Assembly (NCBI RefSeq): GCF_030247185.1
Contig: NC_080571.1
Coordinates: 81,154,525 to 81,218,524, forward strand
DNA from: Malaya genurostris
Taxonomy: Eukaryota > Arthropoda > Insecta > Diptera > Culicidae
Reading direction: 5' to 3'
Length of the DNA: 64,000 bases
Notes under the pieces: model-generated
Seen by the model: only the letters and a program-made list of their open reading frames with translations
Database searches by the model: none
What the model was told of the DNA's origin: nothing
Part shown: positions 23,494-33,119 of the stretch, piece by piece
Layout of the letters: the number at the start of each line of letters is the position of its first letter
Position numbering within the stretch: position 1 is the stretch's first letter
Translations under genes and position numbers: made by a program

Positions 23494-24583
23494 ATGCTTA
23501 TACGTTGTAAATCGATCAACATTGAGAATTCTGATTGCACACCTAACGTGAAGCAATGCTCATCTGCTTTGATTTTGCCAGCATCTCTTCTTTTTGATCG
23601 TTCTCTCGCTGAAGGCTATTTTCCTGCCAAATGGAAAGAAGCTGTAATAGTACTAGTTCACAAAGCCGGAAGGATCCTTAGCTGTCTCCCAAAAGTTTTC
23701 GAGCGAATGAGTCAGTAAAGCACTGTGTTCCTCATGTACTCGCTGTTGAAAGATTGAGACGAAATGGATTCGCTGATTGGATAACCAACTGGATTCCTTC
23801 GTATCTCACAGAACGTAGTACCTCAGTTCGAGTCGGAAGTGTACATTCTGATCCTTTTGATGTAACATCAGGTGTTCCCCAAGGGAGTCATCTCGGACCA
23901 CTTCTGTTTGTACTATTTGTGAATGATCTATGCAATGAACTGTCGTCGTTTAAAGTAATGTATGCCGACGATCTAAATATTTACCGAATGTTGTTGCGCT
24001 ACAAATCGACATTGAATGTGTCATAGATTGGTGTCATAGAAAAGGCATAAGTGATAATGTTAATAAACGTAATACCAGAACATTTTCACAAACTCAGTCT
24101 CCAACTATTTCAATGCTCAATGATGGCTAATCCAGTCAAACGAGGTTTTTCTGTAAAAAAATTAGAAGTAATTCTCGATCGTAAGTTACGCTTCTACGTC
24201 ATGGGACTTATCAAACGTAACACTAAATAATTTAACGACGTTTATTGTCTCAACGCTGTTTACATTGCTCTAGTAAGCAGCATTCGAGAATACGGAGTTA
24301 TAATCTGGGCTCCATACCACAACGTTCACATCGATCGGATCGGATTTCACTTTTTAATTTGCTCAATAACAACATCGACTGCCCCACGCTTCTAGCAAGG
24401 ATTCATATCAATGTTCCGGGAAGATCTTTGCGAAGAACGGACTTCATGCGATGATCGGCTCATCGCACACATTATAGACAAAATAATCCAATGCATGTTT
24501 GCTGCAATCAATTCAATAGAGTTTATCATCTGTTTGATTTTACTATGAACAAAGACACATTTGAATCGAAAATATTTTAAAGT
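23494..24583 (+). pseudogene. Jockey-like LINE ORF2 remnant with reverse transcriptase motifs
   Basis: The reverse transcriptase core is partly preserved. The fingers segment is at 23560-23670 (LFDRSLAEGYFPAKWKEAVI). An internal deletion removes the block with motif A, and IPSYLTERSTSVRVGS follows. Motif B is at 23855-23920 (DVTSGVPQGSHLGPLLF) and intact catalytic motif C (MYADDLNIY) at about 23958-23985. The thumb and C-terminus are scattered over several frames with stops (LFNLLNNNIDCPTLLARIHI near 24348), ending near 24580. A/T-rich sequence with 'aataaa' words (24648-24668) follows and may be the 3'UTR. Clade assignment (Jockey/CR1) rests on motif style. Confidence 0.82.
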
Positions 24584-24614
24584 TATGTTATTGTTCTAGA
24601 TAGCTAATAATAGG

Positions 24615-25654
24615 TCTGAGTGGTAGTTTTTAATCTAATCGAAGACAATAAATCTTTTATAAATAAAGATGTGAGTAATTAAACAATATCAGAAAGAGTA
24701 AGCCATTCGAACGGAAGAAAATGGTGCAAAAAATACAATTGCTTTTGACTTTAGGCAGTTTAAAATTCGGCCTTCGATTCATGAACGCTAAACGAGATTC
24801 TTTTCATCGAAAATAAAAGTATGAAAGAATTTGTTTGCCCCGGTATCCTCAATAGCGCTTGAAGAAAGCTATATCTGCTTATGTGGCGTTCCGTCAAGGA
24901 TCAAGCATTTCATTTAACTCGCTTGTCACCCACGACAATCAGTTTGCCATATGTCAGTATATTAGCATATATTTTATTCTGTAGAAAAAACGAAATGGTT
25001 CATCCAGTAGGTTAAAAAAGGGAATATTCGAATATTTAGGAACCACTATCCGGGGTTGATCAACTATTTACCCAGCCTGGGAATATTCAGGAATCGAACC
25101 CAATATCCTTTCCAGTAACAGTAACAGTGATTTACCGGCTCATCGCTATAAAAAATATTATTACCTAATTTAATTTGTACTTTTACTTTTATATTAATAA
25201 CTAATTACCTAATTTAATTTGTACTTTCTTTCCAACATAGCGTAGTAATTAAATTGTGGATCCCTTAAAAGGAAATCTTTTCCACTGGGATTCCACTTTA
25301 ATAAATTGCACATCAAACCATGAATAAATAGAATCTCAGCGGACATTGAATCAAAATTAGATTTGTATATCTAGTATTATTATTGCCAGTGTCTATTTGT
25401 TTCTTGTTTTTCCGCTGAGACTAGTTGCGTCCACTACCAGGGGGCTTCAAATTGAAGCTTTTTGGTGTGGGGGAGTGTGGTGGGCAAAAAAAAAACAAAA
25501 AAAAAACAGCTATGATGGAGAATCGAGACTGCGGATGAACAGAGCCCAGCCCAATTCCGTCAGCAACTGTCGATCCCAATTAGTTTCCCAAATCTATTTT
25601 ACAAATTACTAATCAAACTTTGCACCCAGACCTAGAGTCGAACTTGACACACTG
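24615..25654. other. Unassigned, with one tRNA-like B box
   Basis: On the minus strand, 25160-25040 contains a perfect B-box core (gggttcgattcc, at 25093-25104 on the complement) and a poor A box, so it may be an old tRNA-derived SINE head. A 26-bp block at about 25151-25176 recurs at 25202-25226. Otherwise nothing is recognised. Confidence 0.35.
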
Positions 25655-26960
25655 AATGCTTTTTTGCCTTTCTCATAAAGAAAGGTTATGTTTGTGTATG
25701 TGTGTGTGTGTGTATGTATGTATGTCTGTATGTGTGTGCATGTGTGTGTATGTATGAGTATATGTAACATAAAAGTGCACTCGATTTTCTCTGAGATGGC
25801 TGGACCGGTTTTCACAAACTTATATTAAAATGAACGGTCTCTTGGTCCCATAGGTTACTATCGAATTCCATCTGGATCAGACTTCCGATTCGGAAGTTAT
25901 ATGGTAAAATGTGCAAAATAACGCCAATATAACGCATGGATGTCGTGGTGCGACCCGAGAAAATTTTCAGAGCGAAACTACGCGATGGGAGTCCCATCTA
26001 GAGCGACTTCAGGTTGCTACAACAAACATCTGAAAAGTTGTTTGGGCGACTCTGGGTCAGCTTTCGGGCTTCTCTGATCAATAAACGAAAACGGTATTAG
26101 CTTCCGCACGGTAAAAGCTATCCAACAAGCCATTGATTTTTGAAATCCGTACATTTTTATCGGATATATCCATATTTTTGTGTAAACCCTAATTCCAGTA
26201 GTAGGAGTTTTGAGTGCTGTACGATAAAGCGATTTTCGTGAGCAGCGTGAAACAAGACTTCAATACTGTTACATACAATTGTTTCTAGGTATCAAAAAAG
26301 ACTGTGTACAGCATCCTTTTTCATGACGTTTCGATTTTAGCACGGTTCGTTTTTGGCAACATAATCGTTCGAATCTGACATATATAATGGCAAAGTTGGC
26401 AGCATTTTCGAGTTAAAAACAATTCCATAATTATATTGATTTAATCTACCCACATCAATAAATGCTGGAAGAATAGAACATCCCTATACCATTCGAATCA
26501 GTTCGTTGAGATCAGCTAATGCTTGTGTGATAAATATTCTAACTCAATTTTCTCGGAGAGGGCTCAACCATTTTCTTCAAACTCAGATTCATTTGAAAAG
26601 TCGTTTACTCCCTGAATTTCATTTGGATCCGACCTCTGTTTCCGGAACTACAGGAGGATATGTGAAACGAAAATGTGAAATAATGTAACTCATTTTTCTA
26701 GTAGATAGCTGAACCGATCTAAGAATTCAAGTAAAATCTAAGAACCATCCAAGATTTAAATGAATTGTCTTAAGATCATAGAAAACATTTTGCTTTTAAG
26801 TTATTTAGGTGGTTAGTATAAAAATGTCCATTTCACATAAATTAATCAGGTTTGTCGGTTTTGCAAATGTAGATAGATGAGAACCAAATAAACTTTTTAC
26901 AGTTTTAGCGATATTCAGTTTTCGATCCGAGAGGTACACAAAAATTTAATTCGCACTACG
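25655..26960 (+). repeat. Dispersed 'cttccggttccgg' repeat with TG-rich microsatellite and nested element
   Basis: It starts with the family's left edge (tttgcctttctcataaagaa at 25661) and continues through a TG/TATG microsatellite (25683-25770). Next come the conserved 'gatggctg(g/a)accg' and 'ttttcacaaactta' blocks and 'gacttccg(a/g)ttc'. About 26110-26480 is the inverted copy of the 7960-8300 repeat. A second unit follows from about 26490. Confidence 0.7.
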
Positions 26961-27024
26961 ATTTCACAATGATATCTACACTGATTGTCGAAAATTTTAA
27001 ATAAAATGTAAACTGTACAGCTCC

Positions 27025-27450
27025 TTACACAGTTCGAAAAAATCTTGTGATTTTACATCTTATAAGATGCACATAAATGGAGCGTCGTATTTCACATAAA
27101 TTTATATTCAAGAACATGTAAAATTGTGTGATTTGAAAACTACATATCTTAAACTCGAATGAAATAAAAAACAAAAGATCAATAGCAACAGCGGGACTTG
27201 AACCGAGAAACGTTAGATCACAAAACACATCGTTTAATCGACTGAACCACAGAAGCACGTATCTGCTGGCCGAATAATTGAGACATATAAATCCATACAG
27301 CGGTAATTGGTAGCCGAGTGCAAATTACACTCGGAACGTGTAAAATTCTGTATGCGTTGAATATTGCGTCATTTGAAAAAACAAGTAGTTATGAATTTTA
27401 TCTTTTGTAGATTTATGTCACATGTAAAATTCATAATTATTTTGTGTGTA
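27025..27450 (-). mobile_element. TIR-like element with internal tRNA-like pol III promoter, copy 1
   Basis: The minus-strand counterpart of 38548-38977, about 425 bp. On the minus strand it has an A-box-like 'tgtggttcagtcgatta' (27248 downward) and B-box-like 'ggttcaagtcc' (27204-27194). About 200 bp follow with the conserved phrase 'cgacgctccatttatgtgca'. Ends (ttacacagttcgaaaaaatc; acacacaaaataatt inverted) resemble each other weakly. Confidence 0.6.
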
Positions 27451-27681
27451 GGTTAATTTAACTGACTTCGGCTACACCGATTTTCGGATTCTGGTTCCGG
27501 TATTGAAACGTTCCTCAAAAGTCAAAAGGCCAAATCGAATTTCGAAAACAAAAATTCAAATTAAAAGGCTTATGGTACCATACAAAATTAATGAGTTTTA
27601 TCCGATTCAAAAAATATTCAAGCAAAAAGGTAAAACACTTGCGGATTGATAAAAAAAAAGTATCATCTCACTGCAAAATTA

Positions 27682-27690
27682 ATTAAGCAC
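27682..27690 (+). repeat. 9-bp target-site duplication, left
   Basis: attaagcac, repeated at 28273-28281 directly after the foldback insertion. Confidence 0.85.
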
Positions 27691-27694
27691 TTTT

Positions 27695-27795
27695 CTTTAC
27701 GTTTCGTCTTAGACTCGTCAGTGCAGAGCAGTTCAAATTGAACTGCTTAGTGCAAATTTAAACAGTTCAATTTGAACCGCTAAGCAGACGTAAAG
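27695..27795 (-). ncRNA. Hammerhead ribozyme, type III, left-arm copy
   Basis: Minus-strand twin of 28118-28218, differing at one loop base. On the minus strand: ctttacgtc (27795-27787), cleavage after the final C (27787), stem I, ctgacga (27721-27715), stem II gtc-taa-gac, gaaa (27705-27702), cgtaaag (27701-27695). Confidence 0.85.
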
Positions 27796-28071
27796 TTAAT
27801 GCTACTTGCAAAACACTTTTTCAAATGGCACCGAAGTGCCATGTCTTTTCTGACGTGCCGAACGAAAACGTCTTTTTCGACTAATACTGGCCGATTCAGG
27901 TATGGTCATTTAGGGGTTATCCTAAGTTTGTGCTTTGGGCACATAACCGGTTAAAAGTAAAAACGGTTATGTGCCCAAAGCACAAACTTAGGATAACCCC
28001 TAAATGACCATACCTGAATCGGCCAGTATTAGTCGAAAAAGACGTTTTCGTTCGGCACGTCAGAAAAGACA

Positions 28072-28087
28072 TGGCACTTCGGTGCCA
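28072..28087 (+). other. UUCG-tetraloop hairpin in the retrozyme-like unit
   Basis: tggcacttcggtgcca folds as a 6-bp stem closed by C(UUCG)G, an exceptionally stable RNA tetraloop. A second hairpin (cgaaaa-agacg-ttttcg) lies at about 28034-28050. The left arm carries the same on the minus strand. Confidence 0.7.
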
Positions 28088-28117
28088 TTTGAAAAAGTGT
28101 TTTGCAAGTAGCATTAA

Positions 28118-28218
28118 CTTTACGTCTGCTTAGCGGTTCAAATTGAACTGTTTAAGTTTGCACTAAGCAGTTCAATTTGAACTGCTCTGCACTGACGAGT
28201 CTAAGACGAAACGTAAAG
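28118..28218 (+). ncRNA. Hammerhead ribozyme, type III, right-arm copy
   Basis: A self-cleaving RNA motif of 101 nt with all conserved core positions. Stem III pairs ctttacg (28118-28124) with cgtaaag (28212-28218). U16.1 (28125) pairs A15.1 (28211), and C17 (28126) is the cleavage-site base, giving the classic GUC. Stem I runs from tgc (28127-28129) against gca (28189-28191), then a 2-nt internal loop, then more than 20 nearly continuous pairs. The core ctgacga is at 28192-28198. Stem II is gtc (28199-28201) and gac (28205-28207) with a taa loop. GAAA is at 28208-28211. The open helix is stem III, so this is type III. Expected reaction: Mg-dependent cleavage between 28126 and 28127. Stem II is only 3 bp, which may lower activity. 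Confidence 0.88.
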
Positions 28219-28272
28219 AAAAGTAAAAACGGTTATGTGCCCAAAGCACAAACTTAGGATAACCCCTAAATG

Positions 28273-28281
28273 ATTAAGCAC
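28273..28281 (+). repeat. 9-bp target-site duplication, right
   Basis: attaagcac, identical to 27682-27690. Confidence 0.85.
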
Positions 28282-28289
28282 GTTTTTGG

Positions 28290-30580
28290 CACTAACTTTT
28301 CTCGAAGATGACTGAACCGTTTTTCACAAGCCTAGATCCAAATGAAAACTCTTATGATTATATACAAAACTTCCTAATTTCATCTGGATCCGACATCCGG
28401 TTTCGGAGTTATAGGATAAAGTGTGCTACAAATTTTATACCACCACTTAAAAGGACGAAACAAATACTTGAAAATGTTTCGAAACTTGCCTCAAAACTAG
28501 TTCATTCGATAGTCATTATCAGTAGACGACAAAAAAAATTGATTCCGCTTATCATGGTTCCCGGTTTCCGATTCCGGAGGCACCGAAAATATTGGTCATA
28601 TTTTTCCAAATGAATCTCACTTACTTTCCCCAACGATGGTTTGACCAATATTCACAACTTAGATTCAAATGCAAGGTCCTGTGCTCCCATACGGAAGTCC
28701 TGAATTTTATCCGGATCTGACTTTCGGTTCCGAAATTATAGGGTGCAGTGTGTTTAAAATTTTATTCTAAAACTTAAAGGGGTGAAACAAAAAACGTAAA
28801 AAAAATCTAAATCAACATCAACAACTGCTCCAATTGGTCATTATCAGAGTACGGCCAAACAAAGCGATTCCGGTAATTCTTTCAAGAATCGAAAAAAAAT
28901 ATTTTGAAGAATACCACAGTATTATATTTGATAGTATGATTGATGTGAGAAAGGCATCGTTACACCACTAGGTGGATTAAAACAGTTTTGCCTTTCTCAT
29001 ACAGAAAGGCTATGCTGTGAAAACCGACTTTACAACCAAGGCCCGGAGGGCCGAGTGTCATATACCATTCGACTCAGTTCGTCGAGATCACAAAATGTTT
29101 GCCAGTGTGTATGTATGTATGTATGTTTGTGTGTATGTGACAAATACTGTCACTGAATTTTCTCAGAGATGGCTGAACCGATTTTCACAAACTTATATTC
29201 AAATGAAAGGTCTTAAGGTCCCATAAAAAGTTCCTGAATTTCATTTGGATCCGACTTCCGGTTCCGGAATTACAAGGAAATATGTGTAAATTTATTAAAA
29301 AATGCGCAATCAATTTTCTCGTAAACTTCTTAACCGATTTTCACAAACTAAGAAGCAAATTAAAGGTCTTAAAATTCTTTGAAAAGTGTCCGAAAAAGCT
29401 CTCATTGTCTTTAAATATACTGTGCGATTCCATCCTGAACTGATTTCCGGTTCCGAGTTCATCGCCCCAGAGTGTCAAAACAGTCTAATTCAAAATGATG
29501 ATGCAAAACTAGTACGCGACGGTACGTGTGGCTTTGCTCCGTTCGCAGCGTGCTTTGTTCAATTTCGTATAGCGCGTAGAGTTGCCACACTAAAATTTAT
29601 ATATTTCAGGTGAAAAATATGTAAATTCCTAATCCTTTTATTCAATTTATACCTACTTGTTAGTGTTATTGCAAGATTATGATAAAGATGCTTTTCTATA
29701 AAAGTACACTTATTGTCTTTCTCATATAGAAAGTTTATGCAATCTCTTGAAAAATTGACTAGTGAAAATTGGCTCAGAGGGTTAAGTGTTGTACATCATT
29801 CGACACAGTTCATCAAACTGAGCAATGTATGTGTCTATGCGTGTATGTATGTGAGTATGTGTCAAATAATGTCACTCATAAAATAAAAAAATCCCGTCGT
29901 CCCATATGTTGCTATTGAATTTCACACCGTCATTTAGAGCGACGATGCAAAGAAGGGTAAAATTCTTCTAGGTTTGGCTTAAAACTGATTCAATTTGTAG
30001 CATATATTAGTTACTTACTAAGCGAATCGACTTCGACTATACTAATTCCAAGTTCCCGGTTCCAGAAGTACCGGAAATAGTGGTCAAAAAGTTTAAAATG
30101 AGACTCACTCAATTTTTTTTAGAAATGATTTGGTCGATTTCCACAAACTTAGGCTTAAATTAAAGTACCTATTGTCTCATAAGTAGGTTGCTGTTTAATT
30201 TCTTTCGGGTCTGACTTCCGGTTCCAGATCTATAGGGCAAAGTGTGTTTAGCCATTTAGTGCGACGATGCAAAATAAAGAAAAAAATTTATTAACATGAC
30301 ATAACTGTTCACAATTCTGAAAAGGTTATGTTAGTTCATACCCAAAGAAAGTTTCTTATTTTATTCAAAATTGAAAACTAAATTTCTTCGCAAAATCCTT
30401 TTTTTTTTTTTTTTTGTTTCAATTATAGAGGCTTTAACATCTTAGGTCATTCGCCTCTTTGGACCAGAAAATCTTTCTGACCCTATGTGCGGGGTTGGGA
30501 ATCGAACGAAAATCCTTTTGAAAATATAAGTAATATGAGAAAGGCATCATTACACCACTAGGTGGATTAAAACAGTTTTT
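28290..30580 (+). repeat. Cluster of three dispersed 'cttccggttccgg' repeat units
   Basis: This is the best copy of the family. A unit begins 'tttgcctttctcatacagaa' (28989) and runs through 'ggcccggagggccgagtg' (29040-29057), a TATG microsatellite (29105-29140), 'gatggctgaaccgattttca' (29168) and 'gacttccggttccgg' (29253-29267). Units end 'gagaaaggcat(c/t)(a/g)ttacac', then 'cactaggtggatt' (28965-28978 and 30552-30567). Units lie at about 28290-28980, 28981-29690 and 29712-30580. Neither TIRs nor ORF are evident. I know such sequences as very abundant in mosquito genomes but cannot name the family with certainty. Confidence 0.75.
30395..30515 (-). repeat. SINE with pol III B box and poly(A) tail
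   Basis: On the minus strand: B-box core 'gttcgattcc' (30499-30490), the body phrase 'gcgaatgacctaagatgtta' (30453-30434), then a tail of about 16 A (T run at 30399-30415). It lies inside the dispersed-repeat unit 29712-30580, so it inserted later. Confidence 0.6.
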
Positions 30581-30879
30581 TCAATTCTCTTTTATCTGAA
30601 ATATAACGATCCTTGATATTATATTTAGACTTGCTACAATTTTAATCCAATCTGAATGTTTGCTTCTGATTTGAAATCATATTTATGACATAATGAGATA
30701 TAAATACCAAGATCATATATAATTTGGATAGAATCCTGCACTGCAGCTTTTCGGGTATTTCAAAGGTTTCGATATGATCGAATGATTACAACAATAATGT
30801 CGCTAAGAACGGAACCTTTTTCGTGATATATGAAAGCATCTTTGAACTTTCGAGTGTGTCACAATCTCAACAATAATTA

Positions 30880-31080
30880 AAACTTACTTTTTTGACAAAC
30901 AGACTTAGAACTGATACACTGATAAAGGTTGTAAATAACACACCGAAATACTGGTATGTGTCTGTTACTATCTCGTGACATGAGTGGCGAAATAATACAA
31001 GTTTTTTAAAATATAGGGTATTAAATGGAAACATTTCTTCTTTTTAAAATAGTACAAATAACACAAGGTAAGGAGATAAT
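30880..31080 (+). repeat. Dispersed repeat shared with 41095-41330
   Basis: Contains 'ctgata(c/t)actga' and 'cgaaatactggtat' in the same order as 41135-41190. Family unknown. Confidence 0.5.
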
Positions 31081-31292
31081 GTTCACTGCCATATTCGTAT
31101 GCAAGAATCTGGATAGAATCTTTTATTCAATGCAAAGTAAAATTCAAAATAAATTATGTGCAATTTCCTTTTAGCAATTTTAGCAAATAGAAAAATTTAT
31201 TGAACCTCTTAAAAGCAAAATTTGCAGGTTCACCGCAAACATAAACAGGTGAAACAGCACTTACCGGTACGTATATATGAGCAGACAATACT

Positions 31293-31322
31293 TATAAATA
31301 GCTTATACAACTTGAATGCAGT
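31293..31322 (+). promoter_or_regulatory. Candidate core promoter: TATA box and initiator
   Basis: TATAAATA at 31293-31300 and an arthropod-like initiator 'gcagtcc' with A at 31320, about 27 bp after the T of the TATA box. A TATA-Inr pair at this spacing, followed by a good donor site, is typical of insect pol II genes. Confidence 0.4.
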
Positions 31323-31410
31323 CCACAATTCACGTAATCCAAACAGGAGCTCAGCACAGCGCAACCACAATCGATCGGTCCGAAGCGAATGCAGATAGAA
31401 TTCCACACGG
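31320..31410 (+). other. Candidate 5' untranslated exon
   Basis: From the predicted start at 31320 to a donor 'acacgg|gtaaac' (31410/31411). The only ATG (31390) would hit a stop after splicing to 31487, so the exon is probably untranslated. Prediction only. Confidence 0.35.
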
Positions 31411-31486
31411 GTAAACAGTTTGTTTATTTATTTATTTTTGTTTTCAATTAACTTTTTTCGTGTTTTTCCTCACACACACAATCCAG

Positions 31487-31549
31487 TGGCACAATAATTT
31501 TCCGATGCTTTTCGAGTGCTACAATCCGGCACAGTCAATCATGAATATG
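31487..31549 (+). CDS. Candidate second exon with start codon (first 15 codons of an unknown host gene)
   Basis: A strong acceptor (a pyrimidine-rich run from about 31451, then 'atccag' at 31481-31486) and a good phase-0 donor 'aatatg|gtaatg' (31549/31550) bound a 63-nt exon. Its ATG at 31505 opens 15 codons (MLFECYNPAQSIMNM). I do not recognise the protein. The next exon would lie downstream, in an intron filled with transposons, and may be beyond the window. Promoter, untranslated exon, acceptor, start codon and donor in consistent order make this the best host-gene candidate, but without transcript data it is a prediction. Confidence 0.35.
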
Positions 31550-32504
31550 GTAATGATATTTTTATCTCTTTTATCCTTCACAATCGGGTTGTATTTATTT
31601 TCCCAAGAACCTTTGGTCGGTTGTTGGCAGAACTTTGCACACTTTAATTTTGCGATCGTCAAATTGAATTGAATTGCAAAGCAATTATTCCGTTATGAAC
31701 TTGCACTAATTATACGTTTTACCGAATCTTTATTCCACACTGCGTGCATTAATTTCACCGTTAAAACCGATAATCATCTGCATTTTACGATTCTGCCGGT
31801 TAGCACAAGGTGAACTGGGAAAGTCCAGTTGACACTTTAGAGAAGTTGTTTGAAATTTTTCTTTACTTCCGGGAAACGCAAACGCGATGGTGATGCAACC
31901 AAAATCAATAAGTTGAAGGTCAATCCACTAAATCCGACTGCATGGACTGATTCATACACTACCACTATCCAAACACGAACACCGGCTTCTAGCGGAGCAC
32001 TACCGTAACAATGGACTTCTGCTATCCTTTTTGTTCTTTATGTGATATACCAGGATAATCCATTCACAAAGCAATTTGTATTCCGGATTTTTTTCCGAGT
32101 TATAATTCAACTTTCAGGAATCGTTTCACAAAACAGAAATCTCCTGGAACCTTTTGATTTCCCGCGTACACTGAGAATTCCAAGTAGGCCTACGATCAAA
32201 CACCGAACACACCAAACTCGAACTGCCACCACCCACACCGGAAAACGAAGCCACCTGCTCTCACACTTCGGTTAGCGAAACCAACCAGGTTAGGTGGGTG
32301 TTTTTCTCCTCACGCACGTAAACACTTGCTCTATCAGGATTTCCTTCCCGTTTATTATGACAAAACCAAAGCCATCCCCTTCACAATGGCCCGTTTTCAG
32401 CGACACCTTTTCTCACAGAGCGATAATTAGCTTTTTGCTCCACTTACATCCCATTTCACCGAAAAAAAAGAAAAACAACACAACCACGCACTGGTACTGC
32501 TCAC
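31550..32504. other. Non-repetitive, GC-moderate region, no gene recognised
   Basis: It lacks the common repeats and might be part of a first intron of the candidate gene at 31320-31549. Open frames at 32042-32275 and 32294-32602 show no recognisable domain. Confidence 0.35.
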
Positions 32505-33045
32505 CTTTCGGGAGAGTCTCTCTTTCATTCGCTGCTCCCTCCCGACTTGCTGCTTCTAGTTCTCACCACCGGTCTGTCTTCGTTTCCACCGAAACAGATT
32601 AAACATCAAACTGATGTCCTTGTCCTTCTGCGACCAAATACGCCCCCGAACACTACACACTGTGAACGTTCTGGGATCTTCTCCGAAATTCGCGAACTCA
32701 CAATCACGCAGTTCGATTGCCCGACTGTCCTACTCTACACTGTGCAAGGTACTCCCTGCTGCCACCGGAAAGCGCCGTCGCACGTTGAGGAAAAACCGAC
32801 AAAGTGCATCCGCTCGCTACGACCCTCGACGAAGGAATGAACGGCCGAGTGCTCTCCTCGTGCAGCAGGAGCCGAAACCTATTATGCTCGGTGGGTTGCT
32901 GCTGCTGCTGCATGTCCGTCTCTTCGGGGTCGCCGGGGTACGGCAGCATAAAACATCGAAATGAACTTTCCTGCATGAGAGGCGCCATGGCGGGTGTGTG
33001 GGAGCGTGAGAGCAAGAAGGATACTGTGCGCAGCAACAACCACAC
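32505..33045 (-). other. Candidate 5' exon or promoter region of a host gene on the minus strand
   Basis: GC-richer DNA with overlapping open frames on both strands, usual for 5'UTR or CpG-rich promoter DNA. On the minus strand an initiator-like TCAGTT (about 32612) precedes a consensus donor 'cgaaag|gtgagc' (32505/32504). The longer open frame (33045-32704, with a CAG-repeat Gln run) has no recognised domain. Which strand is transcribed is uncertain. Confidence 0.3.
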
Positions 33046-33119
33046 GAATGAACATTGTTATCAAACAAACAGTTGGGCGGCAGTGATTCCGAAACGTGAT
33101 TTCATATGGCACTTATGAA

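Larger units (their letters stand above)
27691..28272. mobile_element. Hammerhead-ribozyme foldback insertion (retrozyme-like), 582 bp
   Basis: Two 259-bp arms (27691-27949 and 27964-28222) are reverse complements with one mismatch seen (near 27750), around a 14-nt loop. After the right arm a 54-nt second start of the unit (28219-28272) repeats 27953-28006, giving a head-to-tail period of 266 bp. The insertion has 9-bp target-site duplications, and its two outer ends are not inverted copies of each other, so it is not a simple TIR transposon. Each unit, read towards its arm's outer end, finishes with a complete type III hammerhead ribozyme and a short 'aaagaaaa' end. No ORF is present. It sits inside a copy of the dispersed repeat. 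Retrotransposition of a structured RNA with strand switching is inference. Confidence 0.85.

Noticed and set aside
27691..28272. Foldback explained as a Mutator-like MITE with 9-bp duplication
   Set aside because: The two outer ends are not inverted copies of each other (ttttctttacg versus acccctaaatg), and a third partial unit is in tandem, which a TIR element would not show.
27691..28272. Palindrome as a sequencing or assembly artefact
   Set aside because: A 9-bp target-site duplication and a mismatch between the arms argue for a real insertion. Still worth checking with reads.
32614..33118. Six overlapping open frames around 32.6-33.1 kb as protein genes
   Set aside because: They overlap on both strands in GC-rich DNA, where stops are rare by chance. 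No domain is recognisable, so only a non-coding exon or promoter is suggested.
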